Source: Paraburkholderia dilworthii (GTDB lineage: Bacteria; Pseudomonadota; Gammaproteobacteria; Burkholderiales; Burkholderiaceae). From it: 64,000 nt of DNA. The DNA is taken from NCBI RefSeq assembly GCF_000472525.1, contig NZ_AWZT01000007.1:1-64000 (forward strand), read 5' to 3'. The position numbers and the translations under genes were made by a program. Below are positions 37,291-50,940 of this stretch, piece after piece (the first letter of the stretch is position 1; each line of letters begins with the position of its first letter). The notes beneath the pieces were generated by a model. That model was not told the origin of the DNA, made no database searches, and worked only from the letters and a program-made list of their open reading frames with translations.

Positions 37291-38100
37291 ATGGCTATTA
37301 CGCTCAAAAACGAACACGATATCGCGCAGATGCGCGTCGCCTGCAAACTTGCGAGCGAAGTACTCGACTACATTACGCCGTTCGTCACCGCCGGCGTCAC
37401 CACCGGCGAACTCGACCGCCTGTGCCACGAATACATGCTGAAGGAACAGGGCACTGTGCCCGCGCCGCTGAATTATCAGCCGCCCGGCTATCCGCCCTAC
37501 CCCAAGGCCACCTGCATTTCCGTCAACGACGTGATCTGCCACGGCATTCCCGGCGACAAGACGCTGAAGAACGGCGACGCGCTGAACATCGACATCACGG
37601 TGATAAAAGACGGCTATTTCGGCGATACGAGCCGCATGTTCATCGTCGGCGAGGGGTCGATTCTCGCCAAACGGCTCGTTCAGACCACGTTCGAATGCAT
37701 GTGGCTCGGCATCGACCAGGTGCGCCCGGGTGCGCATCTTGGGGACATCGGCTATGCGATCCAGAAGCACGCCGAGGCCCAAGGCTACAGCGTAGTACGC
37801 GAATATTGCGGCCACGGCATCGGCACGGTGTTTCACGAAGATCCGCAGATTTTGCACTATGGCCGTCCCGGCACGGGGCTCGAACTGCAAGCCGGCATGA
37901 TCTTCACGATCGAGCCGATGATCAACGCCGGCCGCCGCGACATCCGCACCATGCCCGATCAGTGGACCGTCAAGACCAAGGACCGCAGCCTCTCGGCGCA
38001 ATGGGAGCACACGGTACTCGTGACGGAGACCGGTTATGACGTGCTGACCGTTTCTGCCGGCACGCCTGCGCGTCCGCCTGTGGTTGCCGCCACGGCCTGA
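37291..38100 (+). CDS. map: Methionine aminopeptidase, type I
   Basis: 269 aa. Removes the initiator Met from nascent proteins. Metal ligands by count are Asp101 (LNIDITV), Asp112 (GYFGDTSRMF), His175 (GHGIGTVFHE), Glu208 (TIEPMI) and Glu239 (QWEHTV); the second-shell His84 is in VICHGIPGD. Divergent from rpsB, followed by glnD 30 bp later. Confidence 0.98.
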   Translation: MAITLKNEHDIAQMRVACKLASEVLDYITPFVTAGVTTGELDRLCHEYMLKEQGTVPAPLNYQPPGYPPYPKATCISVNDVICHGIPGDKTLKNGDALNIDITVIKDGYFGDTSRMFIVGEGSILAKRLVQTTFECMWLGIDQVRPGAHLGDIGYAIQKHAEAQGYSVVREYCGHGIGTVFHEDPQILHYGRPGTGLELQAGMIFTIEPMINAGRRDIRTMPDQWTVKTKDRSLSAQWEHTVLVTETGYDVLTVSAGTPARPPVVAATA

Positions 38101-38130
38101 CCGATTTCGCCTCCTCACCGCCAGCCGCCC

Positions 38131-40710
38131 ATGAGTAGTGTTCCAGCCGTCGCCTCGTCCCATGCCACGTCGCTCAAGGCAGACTACAAAGTGGCCAAAG
38201 CCCAGTTGCTGGAACGCTTCAAGACCGCCACCAACGTGGAAGCGTTGATGGCGGCGCTTTCGCGCACCACCGACGACTCCCTGCGCGCCGCCTGGAACAC
38301 CTGCGAACTGCCGGCCGATCTTGCGTTGCTCGCGGTGGGCGGTTATGGGCGCGGCGAACTGGCGCCCCATTCCGACATCGACATTCTGGTGCTGCTGCCC
38401 GATGCGCCGCTCGAGCATCTGGAGGCGCGCGTCGAGCGCTTTATCAGCCTCGCGTGGGACTTGGGGCTGGAACTCGGCAGCAGCGTGCGCACCGTTTCGC
38501 AGTGTCTCGAAGAAGCCGCGAACGACGTGACCGTGCGCACGTCGTTGCTCGAAGCGCGGCGCATCACGGGCAGCGCCGCGCTGTTCGACGACTTCGTGAA
38601 GCGTTATCGCGAGGCGCTCGACCCGAAAGCGTTCTTCCAGGCCAAGGTGCTGGAGATGCGCCAGCGTCACGCCAAGTTTCAGGACACGCCCTACGCGCTC
38701 GAGCCGAACATCAAGGAAAGCCCGGGCGGGCTGCGCGATCTCCAACTGATCCTGTGGGTAACCCAAGCCGCCCGTTTCGGCAGCAGCTGGCGCGAACTCG
38801 AGGCGCGCGGTCTCATTACGGAGCGCGAAGCGCAGGAGCTGCGGCGCAACGAAGGTTTTCTGAAGTCGCTGCGCGCGCGGCTGCACGTCACTGCCGGACG
38901 TCGTCAGGACATTCTGGTGTTCGATCTGCAAACGCCGGTGGCCGAAAGTTTCGGCTACCAGCCCACCGCCACGAAGCGCGCGAGCGAACAGCTGATGCGC
39001 CGCTATTACTGGGCGGCCAAGGCGGTCACGCAGCTCGCCACGATCCTGATCCAGAACATCGAGGCGCAGCTTTTCCCGAGCACGAGCGGCATTACGCGGG
39101 TGCTGTCGGACCGCTTCGTCGAGAAGCAAGGCATGCTCGAAATTGCCAGCGACGACCTGTTCCAGCGCGAGCCGAACGCGATTCTCGAAGCGTTCCTGCT
39201 GTACGAGCAGACGCCGGGCGTCAAGGGTCTGTCGGCGCGCACGCTGCGCGCGATCTACAACGCCCGCGACGTGATGGACCAGCACTGGCGCCGTGATCCG
39301 GGAAACCGGCGCCTTTTCATGGACATCCTGAAGCAGCCGGCCGGCATCACGCACGCGTTGCGCCTGATGAACCAGACGAGCGTGCTCGGGCGCTACCTGC
39401 TGAACTTCCGGCGTATTGTCGGACAGATGCAGCACGACCTGTATCACGTCTACACCGTTGACCAGCACATTCTGATGGTGCTGCGTAATCTGCGGCGCTT
39501 TGCGGTCGCCGAACACGCGCATGAGTATCCGTTTTGCAGCCAGTTGATCGTCAGCTTCGACCGGCCGTGGGTGCTATACGTGGCGGCGCTGTTTCACGAT
39601 ATTGCCAAGGGTCGCGGCGGCGACCACTCCACGCTCGGCATGGCCGACGCACGGCGTTTCTGCCGCAATCACGGCATCGAGGGCGAAGACGGCGAACTGG
39701 TGGTGTGGCTGGTGCAGCAGCATCTGACCATGAGCCAGGTCGCGCAGAAACAGGACACGAGCGACCCTGAGGTCGTCAAGCGCTTTGCTGAACTGGTCGG
39801 TAGCGAGCGACGCCTGACCGCGCTGTATCTGCTGACGGTGGCCGACATCCGCGGGACCAGCCCGAAGGTCTGGAATACGTGGAAAGGCAAGCTGCTCGAA
39901 GACCTGTACCGCGCGACGCTCGCGGTGCTCGGCGGCGCGCGGCCGGACGCGCATTCGGAACTGGAGTCGCGTCAGGAAGAGGCGCTCGCGCTGCTGCGCC
40001 TCGAGACGGTGCCGGAAGGCGCGCAGAAGGCGCTGTGGGACAAGCTCGACGTCGGCTACTTTCTGCGCCACGACGCGGCGGACATCGCGTGGCAAACGCG
40101 CGTGCTCTACCGTTATGTGGAGACGCCCACGCCGATCGTTCGTGCCCGCCCATCGCCGATTGGCGAAGCGCTTCAGGTGCTGGTGTATGTGAAGGATCAG
40201 CCGGATCTGTTCGCCGGCATTTGCGCGTATTTCGACCGCAACGGCCTGTCGGTGCTCGACGCGCGGGTCAGCACGACACGTCACGGCTATGCGCTCGATA
40301 ATTTCCTCGTCGCGCATACCGAAGAAGACGTGCATTATCGCGACATTGCCAACCTCGTCGAACAGGAACTGACCGCGCGCCTCACCGGCGACGGCACCTG
40401 GCTCCCCGGGCCGTCTAAGGGCCGCTTGTCGCGGCTATCGCGGACCTTCCCTGTTACGCCGCGCGTCGACCTTCGGGCCGACGAGCGCGGCCAATACTAC
40501 ATCCTGTCCGTGTCGGCGAACGACCGGCCAGGCCTTCTTTATTCGATCGCGCGCGTGCTGGCCGAACACCGGGTCGGCGTCGCGTCGGCGCGGATCAACA
40601 CGCTCGGCGAACGCGTCGAGGACGTGTTTCTGCTGGATGGACACGGTCTGTCGGACAACCGCCTGCAAATTCAGGTCGAGACAGAACTGCTGCGCGCGAT
40701 CGCAGTGTGA
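38131..40710 (+). CDS. glnD: Bifunctional PII uridylyltransferase/uridylyl-removing enzyme
   Basis: 859 aa, normal length. Nitrogen sensor that adds UMP to PII when glutamine is low and removes it when high. Nucleotidyltransferase motif [15 protein letters not shown] at residues 70-84. The GlnE-like/linker part includes [14 protein letters not shown]. The HD hydrolase domain has [13 protein letters not shown]. Two C-terminal ACT domains (glutamine sensing) begin near [20 protein letters not shown] and [20 protein letters not shown]. No PII gene is adjacent. Confidence 0.98.
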   Translation: MSSVPAVASSHATSLKADYKVAKAQLLERFKTATNVEALMAALSRTTDDSLRAAWNTCELPADLALLAVGGYGRGELAPHSDIDILVLLPDAPLEHLEARVERFISLAWDLGLELGSSVRTVSQCLEEAANDVTVRTSLLEARRITGSAALFDDFVKRYREALDPKAFFQAKVLEMRQRHAKFQDTPYALEPNIKESPGGLRDLQLILWVTQAARFGSSWRELEARGLITEREAQELRRNEGFLKSLRARLHVTAGRRQDILVFDLQTPVAESFGYQPTATKRASEQLMRRYYWAAKAVTQLATILIQNIEAQLFPSTSGITRVLSDRFVEKQGMLEIASDDLFQREPNAILEAFLLYEQTPGVKGLSARTLRAIYNARDVMDQHWRRDPGNRRLFMDILKQPAGITHALRLMNQTSVLGRYLLNFRRIVGQMQHDLYHVYTVDQHILMVLRNLRRFAVAEHAHEYPFCSQLIVSFDRPWVLYVAALFHDIAKGRGGDHSTLGMADARRFCRNHGIEGEDGELVVWLVQQHLTMSQVAQKQDTSDPEVVKRFAELVGSERRLTALYLLTVADIRGTSPKVWNTWKGKLLEDLYRATLAVLGGARPDAHSELESRQEEALALLRLETVPEGAQKALWDKLDVGYFLRHDAADIAWQTRVLYRYVETPTPIVRARPSPIGEALQVLVYVKDQPDLFAGICAYFDRNGLSVLDARVSTTRHGYALDNFLVAHTEEDVHYRDIANLVEQELTARLTGDGTWLPGPSKGRLSRLSRTFPVTPRVDLRADERGQYYILSVSANDRPGLLYSIARVLAEHRVGVASARINTLGERVEDVFLLDGHGLSDNRLQIQVETELLRAIAV

Positions 40711-40716
40711 GATTTC

Positions 40717-42903
40717 ATGCGACTCAAATTAACAGCCAAGCACCCGCGGCCGGCTTCGTCCGAACGCGCCCCTGTCCGTAGCGGCAGCACGTCGGCACGC
40801 AAGCCGACACGGCCCGCAGGACCGAAACCGTCGATGGCGGGCCCGAGCGGCGCGCGAGGCGAAGGCGCGGGTAAGTCGTCCGGTGGCAAGCGTCCGGCTG
40901 GCGCGGGCGCGCGTGCGCCTCGTGCGCCCCGCGACGAAGGCTCGTTTTCGCGCGAGCGCGATGCGGGCGGCGCCGGCAGCGGGCGACGCGCGGCGTCGGA
41001 CCGCCCGCCGCGCCGCGAGGGCGCAGGCGCGCCCGCGCGGCGTTTTGAAGGGAGCGGCGAGCGCGGGCCGCGGCGCGAAGGTGGTGAGCGGGCGCCGCGC
41101 AAGTTTGAGGGCGCCGGTGAACGTGGAGAGCGCGGGCCGCGTCGGGATGTGGGGGAACGCGCGCCGCGCGGGTTTGAAGGTCGTACGGGAAGTGGCGCTG
41201 CTGGCGGTGAGCGCAGCGAACGTGCGCCGCGCCGGTTTGAAGATCGCGCGGGAAGTAGCGAGCGAGCGCCTCGCAGATTTGAAGGTGGCGGTGATCGCGC
41301 GCCCCGCCGATCCGAAAGCGGTGGTGGTGCCCGCGGTGAACGCGCACCCCGCCGATTCGAAGGCGGCGCTGATCGCGGTGAACGCGCACCCCGCCGATTC
41401 GAAGGCGGCGCTGATCGCGGTGAACGCGCACCGCGCCGCTTCGAAGGCGGCGCTGATCGCGGTGAACGCGCACCGCGCCGCTTCGAAGGCGGCACCGATC
41501 GCGGTGAACGCGCACCCCGCCGCTTCGAAGGAAACGCAGACCGCAGCGCCTCCCGCAGCTTCGAGGGCAATCGCGCACCGCGCCGCGATGAAGGCGAACG
41601 CCGTCCGTTCAGCGGACCGCGCACGTCAGCAGCCCGTCCCTCCGAAGGCGGCTCACGTGGCGAGCGTCCAATGCGCGGTGAACGGGATGCCTCCGACCGC
41701 CCTCGCTTCAGCAACGACCGTGGCGCTTCACAAGACCGCCGCGGCGGCGAGCGCGGACCGCGCGGCGACAGCCCACCGCGCCGTTCCGAAGGCGAACGCA
41801 GCTTCGCGAAGCCGGTCAAGAGCGGCTATGGCGACCGCTCGGACCGTCCAGCACGCGCACCCCGCGACGACCGGGCAGAACGAAGCGAACGTGCCCCGGC
41901 CCGCCGGGAATTCGGCGATCGCCCGGCGCGAACCGACTCGCACGCCGCGCCGCGCGCTACGCATACCGATCGTGGCGAACGCCCGGCACGCAACTTCGAT
42001 AAGGCACCGGCGGGAGACCGCCGTTTCAGCGACGATCGCCCGGCGCGATCCGGCAAGCCCAAACCGCGTGGCGGCGCATTGGCCGAACACCGCGCGCACG
42101 GCGACACCGCCCCGCGCACGCCGCGTCGCGATATCGAAGATGCCCCCGGCACGCTGCGCCTGTCCAAGCTCATGTCGGAGCTGGGCCTGTGCTCGCGCCG
42201 CGAAGCCGACGAATGGATCGAGAAAGGCTGGGTGCTAGTCGACGGCGAACGGATCGACACCTTGGGCACGAAGGTTCGCCCAGATCAGCGGATCGAAATC
42301 GACCCCGCTGCCGAAGCCGTGCAAGCGAGCCAGGTGACGGTGCTGATCCATAAGACAGTCGGCTACGTGTCGGGCCAGGCAGAAGACGGCTATCAGCCGG
42401 CCATCACGCTGGTTACGCCAGAGAATCGCTGGGACGGCGACCGCTCGGACATCCGCTTTTCCGTCGCGCATCTGCGTCAGCTTGCGCCGGCCGGGCGCCT
42501 GGACATCGATTCGACCGGCTTACTGGTGTTGACACAAGACGGCCGCATTGCCAAGCAGTTGATCGGCGGCCATTCGGAGATCGACAAGGAATACCTGGTG
42601 CGCGTCGCCTACGGTGAGCACACAGTCGATGTGGAAAGTCACTTCCCGCCGGAAAGTCTCGCGCTGTTGCGTCACGGCCTTTCGCTCGACGACGTGCCGC
42701 TCAAGCCCGCCGAAGTCAGCTGGCAAAACGGCGAGCAATTGCGTTTCGTGCTGCGCGAGGGCAAGAAGCGCCAGATTCGCCGCATGTGCGAACTCGTCGG
42801 CCTCGAAGTGATGGGCCTCAAACGCGTGAGGATGGGCCGTGTGGTGCTTGGCGCACTGCCGCCCGGACAGTGGCGCTACCTGGCAGCGGACGAGTCGTTC
42901 TGA
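40717..42903 (+). CDS. rluB: 23S rRNA pseudouridine synthase (RluB/RsuA family) with a long Arg-rich repeat extension
   Basis: 728 aa, more than twice the size of typical RluB. The catalytic half is about residues 485-728: an S4 domain ([20 protein letters not shown]), then the RsuA-type synthase with [14 protein letters not shown] (catalytic Asp596) and [20 protein letters not shown]. Residues 1-480 are disordered, Arg/Gly/Glu/Pro-rich, with RFEGGxDRGERAP-type units; five near-identical 14-residue units lie at about 207-276. Such RGG-like extensions bind RNA; here that is inference. The ATG is 6 bp after the glnD stop. Because repeat units are multiples of three bases, other frames stay open across the region and should not be taken as genes. 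Confidence 0.95.
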   Translation: MRLKLTAKHPRPASSERAPVRSGSTSARKPTRPAGPKPSMAGPSGARGEGAGKSSGGKRPAGAGARAPRAPRDEGSFSRERDAGGAGSGRRAASDRPPRREGAGAPARRFEGSGERGPRREGGERAPRKFEGAGERGERGPRRDVGERAPRGFEGRTGSGAAGGERSERAPRRFEDRAGSSERAPRRFEGGGDRAPRRSESGGGARGERAPRRFEGGADRGERAPRRFEGGADRGERAPRRFEGGADRGERAPRRFEGGTDRGERAPRRFEGNADRSASRSFEGNRAPRRDEGERRPFSGPRTSAARPSEGGSRGERPMRGERDASDRPRFSNDRGASQDRRGGERGPRGDSPPRRSEGERSFAKPVKSGYGDRSDRPARAPRDDRAERSERAPARREFGDRPARTDSHAAPRATHTDRGERPARNFDKAPAGDRRFSDDRPARSGKPKPRGGALAEHRAHGDTAPRTPRRDIEDAPGTLRLSKLMSELGLCSRREADEWIEKGWVLVDGERIDTLGTKVRPDQRIEIDPAAEAVQASQVTVLIHKTVGYVSGQAEDGYQPAITLVTPENRWDGDRSDIRFSVAHLRQLAPAGRLDIDSTGLLVLTQDGRIAKQLIGGHSEIDKEYLVRVAYGEHTVDVESHFPPESLALLRHGLSLDDVPLKPAEVSWQNGEQLRFVLREGKKRQIRRMCELVGLEVMGLKRVRMGRVVLGALPPGQWRYLAADESF
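41335..41544 (+). repeat. Five 42-bp in-frame tandem repeats inside rluB
   Basis: Five consecutive copies of a 42 bp unit, each encoding [14 protein letters not shown] or close variants (GGTDR in copy four, GNADR in copy five). Neighbouring 41090-41330 holds looser, older versions of the same unit. Confidence 0.92.
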
Positions 42904-42980
42904 CGCCGGCCGACAACCGCTGATCACGCGCCTGACCGATCCACGCCACCTTAAGGGCATCCGGCGCGGTGGCGGCCCCG

Positions 42981-43011
42981 AAAAAAACCCACGCGGATGC
43001 GTGGGTTTTTT
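42981..43011. terminator. Bidirectional terminator between rluB and def
   Basis: Stem CCCACGC/GCGTGGG with loop GGAT, extended by an A-run on the left and T-run on the right (AAAAAAACCCACGC...GCGTGGGTTTTTT). It lies between the convergent rluB and def genes and fits an intrinsic terminator for both strands. Confidence 0.85.
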
Positions 43012-43049
43012 GTTGCCGCGACGACGCTACCGCCGAATGAAACGGCCGG

Positions 43050-45832
<2,783 letters not shown>

Positions 45833-47146
45833 TTACTGACTGAACAAACGCCGCGTGGCGGGCGAGCCCGCCGGGATGCCGGCCTGTTCCAGCTTCGCGT
45901 ACAGCGTCATCAACTGCTTTTCGATGGCGAGCAACGCGGTCTCCGGCAACGGGCGACGGCCGTCGTCCACCACCCTCCCGCCAATGCGCTCCGCGAGCGA
46001 CTTCGCGTAGTCGCACATCAGACGGAACGGCAAGATGTCTTCATCGGCGACCGGCACGTCGAGCACCAGCGTGATCATCTGGCCACCCTTGTACGTGAGG
46101 TCGTCGCGCAAGAAGTTGGTGTCGCCGAATTGCAGCATGAACACCGGACTCTGCCGCGCGTCGAGCTTGACGAAACGCGTGCCGTCGCGCGAGAGCAGCA
46201 AGCCGTCTTGCGACGCCACGGCCTGCACGTAATTGGCCGACCAGGGCGCACCGTCGGACAGTACGTTGATCGACAATTGCGCGTCGCATTGCGCGGCGAA
46301 ACCGTCGAGCTCGCGCGCCATCGCGACCGTTTCGAGCATGTCGGGAAATTCCGGCGACGCGTCGATTGCGTCGGCGAACTGCTGCACGCCTGTCACGAAC
46401 TCGGAGAATTCGAGTTCGTTCAGTGCACCGCTGCGATTGGCCAACTGCGCGGCCGCGCGCAGCTCTTCATAACGCGCGCCGTTTTGCAGCAACTCCCACG
46501 CGCCGCCTTCGAGCTTGCCCTCGATATGCACCGGCTTGCTGCCGGCGCGGCGCAAACGCTGCGCAAGCGGAATCACCTTGTCGCCGGCAACCGGTCCGTT
46601 CAGACGAATCGGCACGATGCAGTCGATGCGGCGATCGACGATGGCCGGCGGCGCCGACGAGATCGTCGTGGCAGCGGGCAGAATTGGCTCGATCTGCTCG
46701 TCGGCTTCGCGCGACGTGTGGCTCGTGGGCTGACCGGCTGCCGCTGCGTCCTTGCCAGCATCGGCACTTGCACCGGCTTCCGTCGCGGCATCGTCGCCGG
46801 CTGACAGATAGCCGTTCGGTGTGGTCGACTCGGCCTGAATATCGGCCGGCGTATCGAGCGGCGCGGCGCCTAGCGGTGCGCCAAAAGTCGGCTCGACGCG
46901 AGCCGACGCCGTATCGGCAGACGCCTCCGAGCCCACTACCGGCTCGCGGCGCGTGGTCGGCCTAGCCGGTTCGATGAACGGGCTCTGTTCCTGATGGTCG
47001 TCGCGCGCGAAATTCTCCGCGGCGTCCGCGGGCATGGACCGTGGCATCTTGCGGCGCACCTTGGCGCCCTGCCACGCGTTGTACACGACCACGCCCCCGA
47101 CCACCACGGCACCCGCGCCGATCAAACCGAGTGTCAACTCGTCCAT
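45833..47146 (-). CDS. zipA: Cell division protein ZipA-like (FtsZ-binding)
   Basis: 437 aa. N-terminal membrane anchor at once (LGLIGAGAVVVGGVVVYNAW), a short basic patch (KVRRKMPRS), a long Ala/Pro/Glu/Thr-rich linker to about residue 165, and a C-terminal domain with FVKLDARQSPVFMLQFGDTN, GGQMITLVLDVPVADEDILP and FRLMCDYAKSLAERIGGRVV, as in the ZipA FtsZ-binding fold. Tethers FtsZ to the membrane. Located between smc and ligA. Sequence similarity to enterobacterial ZipA is modest but order and topology agree. Confidence 0.88.
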   Translation of the reverse strand: MDELTLGLIGAGAVVVGGVVVYNAWQGAKVRRKMPRSMPADAAENFARDDHQEQSPFIEPARPTTRREPVVGSEASADTASARVEPTFGAPLGAAPLDTPADIQAESTTPNGYLSAGDDAATEAGASADAGKDAAAAGQPTSHTSREADEQIEPILPAATTISSAPPAIVDRRIDCIVPIRLNGPVAGDKVIPLAQRLRRAGSKPVHIEGKLEGGAWELLQNGARYEELRAAAQLANRSGALNELEFSEFVTGVQQFADAIDASPEFPDMLETVAMARELDGFAAQCDAQLSINVLSDGAPWSANYVQAVASQDGLLLSRDGTRFVKLDARQSPVFMLQFGDTNFLRDDLTYKGGQMITLVLDVPVADEDILPFRLMCDYAKSLAERIGGRVVDDGRRPLPETALLAIEKQLMTLYAKLEQAGIPAGSPATRRLFSQ

Positions 47147-47261
47147 GCATGCTCCATCAGCAATTCTTTATCTCGCGGCCCGGCGCCCGTCACACGTATC
47201 GCGCGGCCAATGCCGCAGCGCTGAACGCGGGCGCCCGCGCTACCTTGATTCAAACGAAAAC

Positions 47262-50200
47262 TTAAACGATATTCTGGGCGAAACCCGCAGCCGTTTCCAT
47301 GTCGACGGCAACGATGCGCGACACGCCCTGCTCCTGCATCGTCACGCCGATCAGTTGCTGCGCCATTTCCATCGCGATCTTGTTGTGTGAGATGAAAAGG
47401 AATTGGGTCTTGTCGGACATCGCGCGCACGAGGTTCGCGAAACGTTCGGTGTTGGCGTCGTCGAGCGGCGCGTCCACTTCGTCGAGCAGACAGAACGGTG
47501 CCGGATTCAACTGGAACATCGCGAACACGAGTGCGGTGGCAGTGAGTGCTTTTTCGCCGCCCGACAGCAAGTGGATCGTCGAATTCTTCTTGCCCGGGGG
47601 CTGTGCCATGACCTGCACGCCGGCGTCGAGAATTTCGTCGCCGGTCATGATCAGTTTCGCCTGGCCGCCGCCGAAGAGACGCGGGAACAGTTCGCCGAAA
47701 TGACGGTTCACTTCGTCGAAGGTGCCTTGCAAGAGCGTGCGTGTTTCCCCGTCGATCTTGCGGATTGCGTCTTCGAGCGTTTCGATCGCGCTCGTCAAAT
47801 CGGCTGATTGCGAGTCGAGGAACGACTTGCGCTCCGTGGCCGCCTTCAGTTCATCGAGCGCAGCCATGTTGACCGGACCGAGCGCAGTAATCGCGTTGTT
47901 GATCCGCGTGACTTCGCCCTGCAGGTACGACGGCTTCATGTCCGGCGTGAGTTTGGCTTGCAGCTCCGCCTCGTCCACGCCGGCCGCGGACAGTTGCTCG
48001 ATGAACTGCTCGCCGTTCAGCCGCGCGGCCTGCTCCTTCAACTGCAATTCGTTGATGCGGTCGCGCAGCGGTTGCAGCGCACGCTCGGCCGTCAGACGCG
48101 TTTCGTCGGCGGCGCGCAGCTTGGCCGTCAGGTCGTCCAGTTCGAGACGCGCGGCATGCAACGCCTCTTCCTTGACTGCGCGAATATCGAGCGCGTCCTG
48201 CAAGCCTGTGTGAGCGGTCTGCTCGTTGATCGTTTCAAGCTCGGCGCGCGCATCTTCGAGCGACGCCGCAACCCGCTCGCTCTGCTCATGCGCGACCTGA
48301 ATGCTGCGCTTCAATTCGTCGATGCGATTCGCCATGTTGCGCGCGGCGAAGCGCGCGTCGGTCGCGGCGCGGTCGAGATCGCGCGCCTCGCCGCGTGCAG
48401 CGGTGAGCGCTTCGTCGAGCGCTTCGAAAGCCAGTTGATGATCTTCGAAACGAGCCTGTAATTCCGCCAGTTCACCGTCGTGGCGCTCGAAGTTCGCTTC
48501 GGATTCCGCACGCATCGCACGCTGTTCTTCGATCTGCGCGTTGATCTCTTCGAGCTCTTCGCGAATCTGCGTGCTGCGCTGCGTGTAGCGCTCGTGCGCC
48601 TGCGTGAGCTTGAGCACGTCGAGTTGCAATGCGTGCACACGCTGCGTCGCGCGCTCGGCCTGCTGACGCACGTCGCTCAGCGCCTGCGCGGCTTGCGTGT
48701 GCGCGGCTTCAGCGCGGATCGCGGCGGCTTTCGCTTCGTCGGCGAGCAGTGCTTGTGCGCGCACCTGACGCGCGAGATTTTCGATTTCCTGCTGACGGGC
48801 CAGCATGCCGGCCTGTTCCGAATCGGCGGCATAGAGTTGCACGCCGACGCGCGTGACCACATGCCCCGCCTTCACGACAAACGAGCCGCCTTCGGGCAAT
48901 TGCGAGCGCATGCTGAGCGCCTGCTGCAAGTCATCAGCGACGAACGCAAGGCCGAGCCAGTCGTTCAAGACCGCTCGGATGCCTGCATCGTCGATGCGAA
49001 CCAGCGACAGCAGCGGACGCAGTGCGGGCGACGCCGCGACCGGCTGACCCGCGACGGGCGGCGCGTAGAACGCGAGCTTGGCCGGCGGCGCGTCGGTAGC
49101 AAAAGCCTTGACCCAGTCGAGGTTCGACACTTCGAGCGCGGCAAGCCGCTCGCGCAGCACGGCTTCGAGCGCGGTTTCCCACCCGGCTTCGACATGCAGC
49201 TTCTTCCACAGACGCGGCAGGCCGCCCAGTTCGTGCTTTTCGAGCCACGGCTGAATCTTGCCTTCGGTCTGGACGTTTTCCTGCAACTGCTTGAGCGCGG
49301 CAAGGCGCGCGTCGAGCTGATGAATCTGTGCGCTTTCGGCTTGCACGCGCTCCTGCGCGGCGCGCCGTTCGGCGTCGAGGCGCGGCAGCGTTTCCTGGGC
49401 ATCGGCAAGACGCGTTTGCGCGTCGTGCAGAATCTCTTCGTGCTCGGCGAGCTGCATGCGCAACTCTTCCAGCTGAGCTTCGTCGGGCGCGTCGAGGCCG
49501 CCCGCTTCCGACTTCAGCCGCTCATGACGCTGCTGCAACTGCTGCAATTGCTGATCGGCGTTGCGCTGATGTGCGGCTTCGAGCTTGAGCGCCTGTTCGG
49601 TCTGCGCGATGCCGCCGCGCTCCGCGTTCAGTTCCGCTTGCGCATCGCGCCAGCGGGCTTCGAGCGCGGGCATTGCGTCGTGTTTCGCGGCGGCTTCTTC
49701 CTCCGCGATCACGGCTTTTTCTTCGGCGACGGCGAGCTGTTCTTCGGCGTCTTCGAGATCGCCTTGCGCTTTTTCAGCCTGCGATTGCCACTGTTCCCGC
49801 TGCGCGGTGAGCGCCGCGATTTGCGCCTGCACGCGGTTGCGCGATTCGACGATGAACTTGATCTCGGCTTCAAGCCGGCTCACTTCGGAATTCGCTTCGT
49901 AGAGCGCGCCTTGTGCGCCCTGCATGGCGTCGCTCGCCGAGTAATGCGCGACGCGCAGCGTTTCGAGCTGCGCTTCCACTTCGCGCAGCTTCGCGGTTTG
50001 CGCTTCGAGGTCGATCTGCGCCTGTTCGATGGCGCGCTGCTGACGCTCCTGCTCGCTGCTAGCCTCGTTCTTGCGCAGCAGCCATAACAGACGCTGCTTC
50101 TCTTCGCCGTCGGTCTGCAGTTCCTTGTAGCGGGTGGCGACCACCGCCTGCGCCTCGAGCTTCTCGAGATTCGTGCCCAGTTCGCGGACGATATCCTCGA

Positions 50201-50780
50201 CCCGCGTCAGGTTTTCACGTGTGTCGTGTAGACGGTTCTCCGTCTCGCGGCGGCGTTCCTTGTACTTCGATACCCCCGCGGCTTCTTCGAGAAACACGCG
50301 CAGTTCTTCGGGCTTCGCTTCGATCAGGCGCGCGATCATGCCCTGCCCGATGATCGCGTAGGCGCGCGGCCCGAGACCCGTGCCGAGGAAGATGTCCTGA
50401 ATGTCGCGGCGACGCGCCGGCAGATTATTGATGTAGTAGCTAGACGTGCCGTCGCGCGTGAGCACGCGCTTCACGGCAATCTCGGCATACTGGCCCCACT
50501 GCCCGGCAGCACGCCCGTCGGCGTTGTCGAACACGAGCTCGACGCTAGCACGGCTGCCCGGTTTGCGCGCAGTCGAACCGTTGAAGATCACGTCCTGCAT
50601 CGACTCGCCGCGCAGCTCGGAGGCGCGCGATTCGCCGAGCACCCAGCGCACGGCGTCGATGATGTTGGATTTGCCGCATCCGTTCGGTCCGACCACGCCG
50701 ACTAGCTGGCCCGGAACCTGGAAATGCGTGGGATCGACGAATGACTTGAATCCAGCGAGTTTGATCGAGGTCAGACGCAC
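47262..50780 (-). CDS. smc: Chromosome segregation protein SMC
   Basis: 1172 aa. Condensin ATPase. N-terminal Walker A GPNGCGKSNIIDAVRW at residues 31-46; two long coiled coils (about 165-500 and 665-1010) on either side of the hinge (about 505-660, with QPWLEKHELGGLPRLWKKLH at its start); C-terminal signature LLSGGEKALTATALVFAMFQ and Walker B PAPFCLLDEVDAPLDD. Betaproteobacteria use SMC-ScpAB; scpA/scpB are not in this window. Confidence 0.98.
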   Translation of the reverse strand: MRLTSIKLAGFKSFVDPTHFQVPGQLVGVVGPNGCGKSNIIDAVRWVLGESRASELRGESMQDVIFNGSTARKPGSRASVELVFDNADGRAAGQWGQYAEIAVKRVLTRDGTSSYYINNLPARRRDIQDIFLGTGLGPRAYAIIGQGMIARLIEAKPEELRVFLEEAAGVSKYKERRRETENRLHDTRENLTRVEDIVRELGTNLEKLEAQAVVATRYKELQTDGEEKQRLLWLLRKNEASSEQERQQRAIEQAQIDLEAQTAKLREVEAQLETLRVAHYSASDAMQGAQGALYEANSEVSRLEAEIKFIVESRNRVQAQIAALTAQREQWQSQAEKAQGDLEDAEEQLAVAEEKAVIAEEEAAAKHDAMPALEARWRDAQAELNAERGGIAQTEQALKLEAAHQRNADQQLQQLQQRHERLKSEAGGLDAPDEAQLEELRMQLAEHEEILHDAQTRLADAQETLPRLDAERRAAQERVQAESAQIHQLDARLAALKQLQENVQTEGKIQPWLEKHELGGLPRLWKKLHVEAGWETALEAVLRERLAALEVSNLDWVKAFATDAPPAKLAFYAPPVAGQPVAASPALRPLLSLVRIDDAGIRAVLNDWLGLAFVADDLQQALSMRSQLPEGGSFVVKAGHVVTRVGVQLYAADSEQAGMLARQQEIENLARQVRAQALLADEAKAAAIRAEAAHTQAAQALSDVRQQAERATQRVHALQLDVLKLTQAHERYTQRSTQIREELEEINAQIEEQRAMRAESEANFERHDGELAELQARFEDHQLAFEALDEALTAARGEARDLDRAATDARFAARNMANRIDELKRSIQVAHEQSERVAASLEDARAELETINEQTAHTGLQDALDIRAVKEEALHAARLELDDLTAKLRAADETRLTAERALQPLRDRINELQLKEQAARLNGEQFIEQLSAAGVDEAELQAKLTPDMKPSYLQGEVTRINNAITALGPVNMAALDELKAATERKSFLDSQSADLTSAIETLEDAIRKIDGETRTLLQGTFDEVNRHFGELFPRLFGGGQAKLIMTGDEILDAGVQVMAQPPGKKNSTIHLLSGGEKALTATALVFAMFQLNPAPFCLLDEVDAPLDDANTERFANLVRAMSDKTQFLFISHNKIAMEMAQQLIGVTMQEQGVSRIVAVDMETAAGFAQNIV

Positions 50781-50940
50781 GGCGATTTCGCTGTTTGAGA
50801 AGGAAAAATAATAGGTGGCTCACGAAGGCCGCATGAGCCGTCCGCCGGTGCAGCGATACGGCCCCGCGCGCCTTGCCAGCCCTCGGGATTTGGGCGCCGG
50901 CTGCATGCGCGTCACGCATGCGCCAGCTAATGAGGGGCAA

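Noticed and set aside
36973..39522. 849-codon open frame on the minus strand
   Set aside because: Antisense to map and glnD, both clearly real; its product is Arg/His/Gln-rich without a family. A product of high-GC third positions.
40883..42238. 451-codon open frame overlapping rluB in another plus frame
   Set aside because: Created by the rluB repeats, whose 42 bp unit keeps all frames open; the product is an Ala/Val/Arg string.
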